64,000 nt of DNA, taken from contig NC_135036.1 in assembly GCF_051020975.1 (NCBI RefSeq), positions 7,192,001 through 7,256,000 on the forward strand, given 5' to 3'. The notes beneath the pieces were generated by a model that saw nothing but the letters and a program-made list of their open reading frames with translations, was not told where the DNA came from and did no database searches. Position 1 is the first letter of the stretch. The number at the start of each line of letters is the position of its first letter. Source of the DNA: Osmia lignaria lignaria. Its lineage: Eukaryota; Arthropoda; Insecta; Hymenoptera; Megachilidae. Shown here in pieces: positions 1-10,389 of this stretch. The position numbers and the translations under genes are program-made.

Positions 1-1654
1 AATGATCGTCTGGGGTAGCCAGTAGAAGCTATTTCAAATTTTTACTTAGATAAGCAAACAATTATTTCTTATCTTTCATTGAAGCTAGTGCAGTATGCAG
101 TTATACGAGCGTTCAAATCATCAGATATACGAACCCGTGTACACTGATCTTATCAAATCAGACATTTCATTCTTTGTTTCTCTTTTTCTCACAAGAACGA
201 ATCGATTCAGTTACACGAGTTCACTGTCAAGTCTGATATTCAAACTATTCCTTTCCCTTTCCATACAACATTCATTGACTTATGTTCGATCATAATCAAG
301 AAACTATAAACAGCAACCTGTTTCCTCTGTTTTCTTGATAATTCCTGAAGTTTGAAATTTATTTATTTAACACAATTTTTATTATTCCTAAGAAAAACTC
401 TGGCTACCGTTGGACAGAAGGGTGAATTTCGACCGCCAAACGGTCAATTTCGAAACAACCCCTTTTCTCATCCCTTAGGATGTTCAAACGAGTTGAGATT
501 CGTTGCGGGTAGAATCCCATCGAGACAAGCAGGCACTCCCCTTTCCTTTTTTCACGACCCACGGGTCCGCAGAACGGTTCAGTTAGGCGAGGTTGCGGAA
601 GGATAATTCACCGTTGCCCTCTGCCTCCCTTCTCGGAGGCATCCTTACTGGCAAACTGGTTTCGAGACGGCCCTCTACATCTCAGACGTGGTCATTGCGT
701 AATGAACCAGCCGACGAAGTCGCGATGCGATGGTACGTGTGCAACCAGACCAGAGACGATGGTTCCACCTTCCTTCGGAGTCGCCTTTTCCCTCTTCTCG
801 TTCTCCCCGTCCTCTTTCGCAAATCGGTTTCGCGATAAATCGACGCGGCCTCCGCTTTACGATCGCCTCGGAAAAATTGCCAGGGAAAATGCTGGAGTAT
901 ATTTCATGTTACTTTACTGACGTTCCACCCTCCTTCGTTTGGTCTGTTATTAATTTTGGTAATTTTTTTTTAATGGGACGTGGTTTTTGTTATGGGTGCA
1001 AAAGGGACCATTTATAGCGAGAAACTTTCTGTTACTCTTTTTTAAATTTTGGACTATAGTAGCGAACGAAACAGTAGCTGAAAAAATACATCATTCTTCG
1101 TGTCCAATAAAACATATCTCGGACAGCAATATATTTCTCGAATGAATTCTTCCAAGAAAGCAACTCCTCTTTTCCGTCGCCGAAGAGGTAAGCCCGAAGA
1201 AAACAACGAATAAATCTTCGTCCCGTCATCATGCGGTTATCTCGATTTTTAATCAGTTAATATACTCCTTAAGATGCTCAAGTTGTGCCTTAACGGTAAA
1301 GAATCTTCCTTCAACGATGTTTGCCAAAGAGAACACGTATTGCATGGTAGACGATGACCATCCAGCGATGGTCAAAGCTGATTTTACATAACAAAAGCGA
1401 TATTTTCATGTATCTTTATCCGTGTGTGAAAGATCATTTCGTCGAATCTCTTCATTTTAGTTGCGTATACCCGTGAAGATTTAAATTGATTATCTTGAAT
1501 AATTTCGTCATGTACATTATGATAATTAATTTGTTAATGGCTTATTAAAATGACCCTAGGAAGAATTATAGAAAATTTCAAGTAGTATTAATATTGCATT
1601 AATTAGGTGTCGGAGCTTATTAAGTGCCTTAGAAATAAAAATAAAACTGTAGAA

Positions 1655-2000
1655 TCATTTTCACTGTGATAATTGAAATATTGACTTATCAAAATAATTT
1701 AAGCAGAAATTTTTTTAAAAATTCAAATGGTATCGATATTATAGCTTAAATTTAATATTAAGGGATGCAGCCCTAAATAATTACAATCATAATTGTATCT
1801 ATTACACATGGCCATTTTCACTATGTTAATTAATATATTGATAATTAATCAAATGAAAAAATAATTTAAGCGAAAATTTAAAAGAATTTCAAATGTTATC
1901 AATATTATAGAAAATAGAAAGCTTAAATTAAATATTAAAGGATGTTACCCTAAATAATTGCAATTATAACGTATGGCCATTTTCACTGAATTAATGATCC
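1655..2000. repeat. Degenerate tandem repeat, about 155-165-bp unit
   Basis: CATTTTCACT recurs at about 1658, 1812 and 1978, each followed or preceded by related sequence: AATAATTTAAGC-AAAATTT, then a TATCRATATTATAG block, then TTAATATTAARGGATG and CCCTAAATAATT. About two full copies and a partial one. Confidence 0.6.
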
Positions 2001-2645
2001 ACGAATATTCCAAAGAAAACACTGAACTAACAACACGGGAACACGATTCCTCGAGATAGAGAAAACTGAACAAAAGTCCCGGTGCGCGTTATCAGTAATC
2101 TTCGCGAGGAGGAGCGCAGATTATTCCGTCATCTTTGCAAATGTCAGTGACCATTAAGGGAGGGAGCGTGGTTCTTTTTTTCCAGAAAGCTGAATTCCTG
2201 TTGGAAGATTCAAAAGTGAGATTACAGTTACCGCTTGCGAAACGCGAGTTTGCTCGCCTCTACGTTTTCCCCGTGGGTTTTGTTTTTCGTTAGCGGAATC
2301 TCGTAACGCGAAATGGGGTTCCCTTATCGGAAAATCGATTTTGCGAAACGTTCGTGGGCGAACAGGCGTTGACCAGGAAGACAAAAATGCTTCGCGGACA
2401 AAGGATACCTGTGTTGTTATGTAAATTCATTGATAGAGTGAAATCTCTCCCTGTCGCATGTACTTTCGATTTTCGATTTGATTTGAGAAGTTCGGATATT
2501 AATTTTAATACTAACGTTTATTTACGTTAAATAAATCTTGTTTAACCCTTTGAGCCTGGGTCGATTGCGAAAGAGTTTCATATATTGGAGAAATAATTTT
2601 TCAAAGAACAGTGTAAAATTTAGAAAATTAAATTAAAGTTTGGGC

Positions 2646-2674
2646 TCTCTCCATGGTCCGCCGTCCAAAAGTTA
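2646..2674 (+). repeat. Dispersed repeat copy (CCATGGTCCGCCGTCC motif)
   Basis: CTCTCCATGGTCCGCCG followed by TCCAAAAGTTAA. Related copies lie inverted at 5978-6006, degenerate at 6152-6177, and direct at 39391-39419 and 40070-40100. Its origin is unknown; it may be the end of a short interspersed element. Confidence 0.6.
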
Positions 2675-3319
2675 AATAATGTATCTTAATAGATAATTCT
2701 ACAATTAGTAGAATCGTACTAAAATTTATTTTATTATCAAAGGTAGTAATTACGCAAATTATTGAAACTATTTCTTCCGTCATGTAATAAAAAATCGAGA
2801 TTCAAGAAAAATGAATTTCAACACTTGACAAGATCAAAAGATAGAAACTTCTCGTTCTCCCGTCGTCCTCTCATAAATCCAACAGATAGATTTCTCTTTT
2901 CCTTGAAAAATATATCCTGTCGTCGTTCACGATTTTCCATCGACAGAATATCGAAATTCCAAATCTCATGTTCTGCAGAAGCTAGCCTCGCCAACGCGAT
3001 AAAGAATCTTCTCTTTAATGGACGGTGACATTTACGAAAGCGGCGGGAACGGACGCCTGTTGCGAAGCGAATCGTGTTTATAACGATTTTCTCGTATGGT
3101 TATTAGCTCGATCTAAGTTTAATACTTTCCTTTTCCCTCGACAATCGTACGTGTCGCGATACGATTTTCGGATAAGCTAAATCTTGATAAAACAAAATGT
3201 ATTCTTTCAAATTAAAGAATATTCCACAGGCAAAGCGTGTCGGATATCTTTGTTCGAATAAATTACACAATGAAATCTTACGAAAAGAAAACCACTTTCT
3301 GAAATGAAAATTGTACGTT

Positions 3320-4390
3320 CACGCGTGTATGCCCGGCGTTGTTTCGCTCGTGGCGCTCGGGCAACGAGATAAAACACGGTGCTGTGCGGTTGGTGGCTCG
3401 TAGCCGTCCGTGGGCGTGCGCCAGCTCGTCCGTGAATTTTGTTGCACGGCCACGCACGTAGCGTGGCTAGAAAAAGAGGAAGTCGACGGGGCCAGCCGGG
3501 TATTAGTTTCCTTTTGCGGGAAGCGGTTGAAGGAACGAGGAGGACGAACTGCCGGGTGGGGTGGCAGCGACTGATTTCAGGTTCAGACCAGCGGCCAGTT
3601 CAGGAACGGTTCTGGTGGGATTGGGATTGGTAACCGGCTTTCTAGCCAAGCTAGCCGGGTTCACCGGCTATCCCCTGGGCCCCCTCTGTTTTGCAACGCC
3701 GGCCATCCGGGGAACGGGTGTCGGGGAACCCTCGCACCCATCGACTTTTCGAGTTTCGAATATCTTTGAAAAATATCTTTGAATATCCTCTCACCAATCC
3801 CGTCCGTATTTCAATCGATTTTCTCGACCGTCGACATTGAACATCTTTGGAAAATTATCAATTGAACCATTGGTTCAAAAAATCCTTCCAACAACAACAA
3901 ACACGACCAAACAGGGAAATCCTTTCCCTGACCAGGGACAAGGGTGGGGAGAGTCCGTTCCACTCGCCGCGTTCCTCGTTGCCCACGAATTCTTCGTGGC
4001 GAGCGTGTACGAGCGCAAGAACCAAGGTGCAGCAACCTCGATGCATCGTTACTAGCGGAGGAAGAGAGGAAGAGAGCCGGGTGCTGCGCCGCCTCCTGGA
4101 CGAGGGTCCAGTTTCCTGGGTCGTCTACTCGCGCGTTCAGTTACTGGTTCTACCGGAATCTTCCTGGAAGCGTGCGTGCGTGGTTCTGCGTGCGATCGTT
4201 GAACGGAGAATTTAGAATCGGTCTTAGTGCAGGGTGCTCGCGGATGCCCGCCGCATCGACTTTGGGATTTTGTCCCGCGGTCCTATGTTTCCGGGATGAA
4301 CCGTCCACGGCACCGAATTATTTAATCATTGATCTTGTTCGAAACGCTGCTGGCCTTTCTCGACTACTGGTTAGACGACTCTGTCCAAGT
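3320..4390 (+). promoter_or_regulatory. Candidate NOL4 alternative promoter and 5' exon
   Basis: This stretch is clearly more GC/CpG-rich than its AT-rich flanks. It contains an arthropod initiator-like TCAG (TTCAGTT, about 4137-4142), with GGAAG at the +28 to +32 position where a DPE would sit. It ends in a strong donor, CCAAGT|GTAAGT, at 4391. Splicing from 4390 to the 6207 acceptor would give a transcript whose first good in-frame ATG is 6239. Open frames here (for example 3944-4411) match no family I know. An ATG at 4244 would join the NOL4 frame only if the adjacent donor at 4389 were used, which is less likely. Confidence 0.4.
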
Positions 4391-5977
4391 GTAAGTTCCT
4401 CATTCTTATAGGGGTTCGATGCAAAGGGGGTTGAAAATTCTTGTTCGATCATTTTTCTCTGATTTCTTTTCGAGCTGTTTGATAAATATTGTGGGAATAT
4501 ATATCTAGTGAAAAACTAAGACTTCACGCAAGTCTACCCAGTTTTCTCCACGATGGTCGCAATTATTCTGCCCGTTTTCCCGTTGCCAGGCATTCTCCTA
4601 CTCATTCTCTCACTCTCTCATTCATTCCTTAAAACTAACAATAAGAAGCCAGACACCGGGTCTGCATCGTGTCATCCTACCCCGCCTGCAGTCAACCCAA
4701 ACTCCGGGTGACCCTGCCATAAACAGTGCCCACTCGAGGGCCACGCTTGCAGGCCCGCAATCCCACAATATTTTCAGAGGTTTTATCCAATTTTTTTATA
4801 GATCAAAGTTGTACCATTTATTGGCATAGATATTTTTAATATCCCTAGGGAAGTCTACCCCAACGTTTCCCGAAGCGCGGTTACTAAAACTTCGAGTTTA
4901 GCCCGTTATGTCAATCAGAGAGCGATTCTCGAGCACCGAGTTAACTCGTTCTTTCCCGTTTAACGTCGGTTCATATCATTTCGAACGATCAATTCCGTGG
5001 ACAAATTGCTGCTCCGGTGGATCTCGTCCGAATAATTCGAAGCTTCGAATAAGAGGTACGCCAGTGTTGGCAGCCTTGACTCGGAGGCGTCTCTTAAGAG
5101 CGTTTCCTTTCAGCGGGAAGAGAAAAAATCGTCGACCTGTTTCCAAAACCCGTAATAAGTCTAAGTAGATCCCTTCCACGAGCCGCAAGAAAGAGTCGCG
5201 CTGTTCCATCGTCGAGATGCCGGGAGAGAATGTACGGGCAAAAGGTGCTTTCACGAGGATGTTGGCGAGGACAGGTACGAAGCGAGAGGCTACAACGCGA
5301 AACCGCCGAGTGTTGCGGATCGCGGGTAGGGAGTGCCTCAGGGGAACCGTAAAGAGGCTACTTCTGGCTCGCGAACTTCTGCCACTTTCCATCTGCCCTC
5401 TGGATTAGACAGGATGGGTCCAATATTCTCATCCGATTAGCATTCGTGAATAAATCTTGAAATTATCATTCCTTCGCCTAAAAACATTCGAATATTTCGG
5501 TGTCGTTTAATTCAATTGGTTCATTCAGGATTCATCAGAATTTTGACTAAAATTCTCGCTGAAATTCCTCTCCGTTTGTTGAACGGATAGATTGCTCTCG
5601 ACGATCAATCGGTTCGTGAAATTCCAAGGAACGGGAAACGAAGCTTCGGGAAGAGAATCGGAGAGCGTCAGATGCGGGCAAGTTCCGGGGAACTTATTTG
5701 AATTGTCGTCGAGAGCAAGCGCAACAAGTTGACAGACGCTGTTCTAGATGCGGCGATAAAAAGTTCACGGTTTAATGCCGAGTTACGCGAACCGACGTTG
5801 ATGTAAATTTCGAACGGTACGTTTCGCCTCGACGCGGTTCGCGATCCTCGGGGGACTTGTAATGGGAGCAAATCAGAAGGAAATCAACCTTTTTGAAAGG
5901 AACTTATTATATTTAAGCATTGGAGGTGTAAGATCATCTTAACTTTATCTTTAAGTACCAACGAAAGGGTTAAAAGT

Positions 5978-6006
5978 TTAACTTTCAGATGGCGGACCAT
6001 GGAGAG
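5978..6006 (-). repeat. Dispersed repeat copy, inverted (CCGCCATC motif)
   Basis: The reverse complement of the 2646-2674 repeat, with two mismatches in the core. It is flanked by a similar AAATTAAATTAAA tract, so the shared unit extends beyond the 29-bp core. Confidence 0.55.
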
Positions 6007-6051
6007 AGCTCAAATTTTAATTTAATTTAATTTCTAAAATTATTCTTCCAC

Positions 6052-6070
6052 TATATATATATATATATAT
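6052..6070. repeat. (TA)n microsatellite
   Basis: About nine uninterrupted TA units, 140 bp upstream of the NOL4 exon acceptor. Confidence 0.9.
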
Positions 6071-6206
6071 CCATAAAACCCTTTCGTTAAAAAATAATAC
6101 ACCTAATTTTGGGTTAATAATTCTTTTTTTGTAAAATTTGATCACGATTGACGCATGCTCCGCCGTTCAAAAATTAACAAAGACACCGTCGTATTCAATG
6201 TTTCAG

Positions 6207-6541
6207 ACTCTCGAAACGGTTCCACGGAGTTGGTAGACATGCCCGCCGGTACCGTTCCAAATTTGGGAGCCGTGGCCGGTGTTGGCAGCGAGGACATGGC
6301 ATCCTTGTGGGCATCTTACGCTATGGGACTGAAGAAGACGCCGCCGCCAGCGTCGTCAGCGACGCCCTCGCGATCCGATCGCGATCGTGAATCGAGCCCG
6401 GCGGGTGGCGAAGGGACGGGGAGCGCTCACGACGAGACCAGCAGCAGTGGTAATAAAGAGGACGAGGATGACGACGACGAGGATCCCGACGAGAGGTTGG
6501 ACCCCAGACACCACGACCCGGAGCGTCAGAAGGCTTTCAAC
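6207..6541 (+). CDS. NOL4: NOL4 exon: Ser/Pro-rich and acidic region
   Basis: The acceptor is TTTCAG ending at 6206 and the donor is GTGAGT at 6542. The exon enters with two bases of a split codon and leaves in phase 0. An in-frame ATG at 6239 (MPAGTVPNLG...) could start a short isoform if the upstream exon is non-coding. The encoded stretch includes RSDRDRESSP, a Glu/Asp block and the family-typical HDPERQKAFN at the exon end. The open frame runs upstream to an ATG at 6155, but that ATG lies in a degenerate copy of a dispersed repeat (6152-6177) and before the acceptor, so I do not use it. An inverted copy of the same repeat lies at 5978-6006. Confidence 0.85.
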
Positions 6542-9500
6542 GTGAGTCGCGTTTTACGTAATTCTCGCGGTCAACTTGTTTCATTTTTTCTTCTTCTTCT
6601 TATTTCCTGGCCGAGACGAAACGAAATGGGAGGCTACCTCGACCAGCCAGCCGTGATTAATGAAGCGAGCAGGAGATCGCAGACGGCTTTTGGTTCTCCT
6701 TTCGAAACGAGAATAATTCATTCGATGAATTCTGCTCTCGGAGATGTTTCAATGCTCCACGCTTGTTTATGACAGTGTCTTTCACGAAGAGTGACTTCAT
6801 CTTAAATTGTTTGTTGTTTGAAAAAATCTTTCCAATGAAATTTGTTCACTTGTGGTCTAGGGACTCGAGATACCTGGATAGACAAAATTATTGGTCTTTC
6901 CAGTCTATTCAAATTTAAAACTTTTCTTTTATTTTGGCTTTCCTGTCGAGGATCTCATTTGCCTATATTATACGGGTAATCTGGATACTCGGGTATCTCG
7001 TAAATTAGAAAAATGTAGACACAAATATTTTTTTATTTTCATATACATATTCTATTTGAAAAGGTGGAAAATCAGTATAAAATCTTAAAGACGCTTTTAC
7101 TTAAACAAAACTTTCCACGCTAATTTAATTGAAATCAGTATGATCCGTCGATAAGGTGTTAATTATCTCGAATAAACGCAGCTAGCACCTCGCAACACCT
7201 GAAACCGTAACCAGTCTCTTGCTCTAACCATTTCCTTCCCCGACCGTTGGCTCGCATTAAACCGGAAACGGCGAGTTTATTGCGGCTAACATTACCAGCG
7301 AGCGTCGGGAACCGCGTAAAAAGATACGAAGTTGTTCGCGCGTTCGCGGCAAGGGAAAGGAAACAACGTTTGCAGGAGGGTAGAAAAAGAGGCGGTATCC
7401 TCGTTCGAATGAAAGCTAAGCCGAGCTACTATTGGACTTTTCCCCCGAAAAAGGCTCAATTATCGTAAAGTTTTATGAAAACAACGTCGCGGCGCCGCGT
7501 AGCTCGCTCCCTTTTCAACGTCTTCCTCCAACGCCAACCCTCTTCAACGATGGAATCTGAAATCCAACCGGGGCTCGCAGATGGCCGTGAAGCCGGCTAC
7601 CGAGCTGCTCCTTAATTAATTACAATTAGTTTAATAGAAGCCCGGTACGACTCCCACCACCGCGAAATGCTTAATTCCTTCTAGCAAACTGTACAGGGCT
7701 CCGTTTAATTCATTCCGTCGTCTGTCCGCGTCCTTTTACAGATGTTCGTCAGGCTCTTCGTCGACGAGAATCTCGATCGTATGGTGCCGATCTCGAAGCA
7801 ACCGAAGGAGAAGATACAGGCCATTATCGATAGTTGCACCAGGCAGTTCCCGGAATTCGCGGAGAGGGCCAGGAAGAGGATCCGAACGTACCTGAAGAGC
7901 TGTCGGAGGAACAAACGCGGCAAAGAGGGTGCACCTTGGGATGCCGTGAGTATTCGAATTAAATTTAAAATAATTAAAAATATTAATTAAGATTTCTTGG
8001 AGTTTCTGGGGAAACGAGATATTTATTTTATCAAGACCCACCCTCTTCTCTTTTACAAAATTATTTTAACTGGAATTTTTAGTAACTATTCTATCAATAA
8101 TTTATGAAAAATTAGAACAAAAATAATTTCCAGTTATATTGGAAACGTTTCGTCGGACCAAGGAAGGTCAGCCGCGAGAGTCCATGGATTCTCGAGGTCT
8201 GAGTCAAGTTCGGTCTTTTGGTATGCGACGATCACGTGAGCGGTGTGTTTCTTTTTAGGCGAGGCCCACTCCGGCACACTTGACCTCCGTGCAGGCCGAG
8301 CAGATTTTGGCAACCGCCTGCGAAAATGAGAGCGACAACGCGAAACGCATGAGACTCGGTATGGAGCCAGTCTCGCAGCCGATGCCAACTCTTCCGGCCG
8401 CAACGGTGAGTAAAATTAGAATGAAAAGAACTCGATCGTTCTCGTTCGCCGATCTTTCTGTAAACGCGCCTTTATTTTTTTACTAATTATTTCTATAAAA
8501 TTCGAGACGCGTCCTAAAATAAAAACACGCGAGACGCGATGAAAAGTAGAATCGTGTTCGCGAATGTGAGCAAAGATCTTCGCTCGTGACGCAACACCGT
8601 GGACGATAAAGTTTTCCATGAAAGTTGTCGGCTCCGTTCGTAAAATTATCGCCGGTTCAGATCCGAGCATCGGGCTCCTGCGCAACGCTTCAAAGCTTGA
8701 TACGTGAAACGAAGCTAGGATTGATATAGGTACACAGAGAGAGGCCGACGATAACCCCGTGGGTCGCGCACCTCTCCCACTCTGATGCAACCCACACAAG
8801 CTGACCACGTTGTACGCGGAACGACGGAAAAATCGAAATATTCTCCGGTCCAGGAGTCGTCAACGAGCTTTGGATCGGCCGATTGCGTGCCGCACCGATG
8901 TACCAGAGCCCGCTTCGAAATTTCGCTTAAATTCCAACATCGAAATAGCTTTCCCATCGGTATTTCCCGACCTAGCTACGAATCATTGTCCATGGTTAAA
9001 TGAAAATTAATATTCCACCGGAATCGTTACCAAGAATGAGTCTCTGTTTTGGAGAAACATCATCGATAATGATTGATGTAATGTTAGTAATAGACAGGAT
9101 TAAATAGTTGCAAAACTGAAAGAAGAATAGTAAAAGTAGATTTACAAAATTTATTTGAAAGTGACAAATTATCCATTTAACTGCCTTTTTCAATTATTTT
9201 ATTATTTAATGCTTCCAGAAGAAATTATTGTGTTTTAAATAATTCAGAGTATATGTCTTTATGAGGTTCTTTTTAATTGAATAATTATTCAATTAGGAGG
9301 CTAAATGAGAATAAATTTTGGAGGATCTTATTTGACCTACTTACACGACACAATGTACAAATTGTTTCCTGGAAATGCTTGCAAAGACGCAATTCATTGG
9401 GTGAAAATAAGTTGAATGGTTTATCTTTGTACGTTTCGGAGATAATTGAATTCGATAATCTGTCTAGTACATGCGTGACAAACTAAAAATTCGTTTTTGC

Positions 9501-10351
9501 GTTTCTAAAACGTTATCAACGGACATTGCCAAACGATTTCACCGTCTTCATTGACGTTGTCGAAAGATAATTTATTTATTGTTATTATTAGATACTTTTA
9601 AAAATATTTTCATGATGAACAGAGCTGATAATCAACTAATTAAAAGAAAGTGATCAAACAAGAATTAAAAGTAAAATTTATTAATGCAAATTGGTTGAAA
9701 AAAAGGATTACAAAGAAAATGTTACATTTCATCTACCAAAATCACTTGTCTTCATTTTCTAATTCCTATCTCCTGTACCTTTATCGTTCTTCAGATAAAA
9801 TTCCCTATAAGGAGCTAGGGATCCCTAGATGGCGCCATCTACAGATATCATCCACCATTTCGTTTTTCACTACCCTTTCACAGTTCGTTCAACCTGATCA
9901 TATAAAAAGCGCAGAATATCCCCTTCCAGAATAAAATTGATCGGTATTAAGAAAATCCCCTTATTGATCAAGCACCATCAGGGTACCTAATCCTCCTTAG
10001 GTCCTTCCGAATATTGGTCCAGCCAGTTCCGACTCCCTTGTTCGACGGCAAGAATGCTAGAAACTCGGTGTTTCTCGCCTCGACTTATCTACTTTGAAAA
10101 TCCTTAGCGAGTACGAGGGAGAGAGAGTGAAGACAGAGGGAGAAAGATAGAGGGAGAGACCGATAACCTCTGCGGCGACCTAAACCTAACCCATTAAGGA
10201 GAAGACCGGGGTTCGTGCAACGACGCGGCTATCTGCCGTAGCCACCTATATAATTGACGTCAACGCACACTGCTCGCCTTTCATAAAAACACCTCCCTAC
10301 ATCCGTTCTCCTCTCTTCTTGACGATTTCATTCCTCCGTGCACGCCTGTGC

Positions 10352-10389
<38 letters not shown>

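Larger units (their letters stand above)
1..3319. other. AT-rich non-coding DNA, probably intron or upstream flank of NOL4
   Basis: No supported gene. Short open frames (95-295, 352-606, 593-838, 2154-2384, 2762-3028) lack recognisable domains. The 450-850 stretch is GC-richer. A degenerate tandem repeat (1655-2000) and one copy of a dispersed repeat (2646-2674) are listed separately. If longer NOL4 isoforms exist, this is part of their intron. Confidence 0.5.
4391..6206 (+). other. NOL4: Intron or upstream sequence before the first NOL4 exon of the window
   Basis: Bounded by the GTAAGT donor at 4391 and the TTTCAG acceptor at 6201-6206. It includes GC-richer patches (4640-4770, 4900-5410, 5580-5870). 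Overlapping frames at 4908-5168 (+) and 4976-5392 (-, 138 codons) have no recognisable domain. A (TA)n microsatellite and two copies of the CCGCCGTC dispersed repeat (5978-6006, 6152-6177) lie near its end. Confidence 0.45.

Noticed and set aside
3944..4411. 155-codon + strand frame and overlapping frames in the same GC-rich stretch
   Set aside because: Several frames are open on both strands, which fits composition; better explained as promoter or 5' leader ending at the donor at 4391.
4976..5392. 138-codon minus-strand frame
   Set aside because: No recognisable domain and it lies in the presumed NOL4 intron with a competing + strand frame.
6155..6206. Start codon at 6155 for the first NOL4 exon
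   Set aside because: It falls inside a degenerate copy of a dispersed repeat and upstream of a good TTTCAG acceptor, so it is likely intronic.
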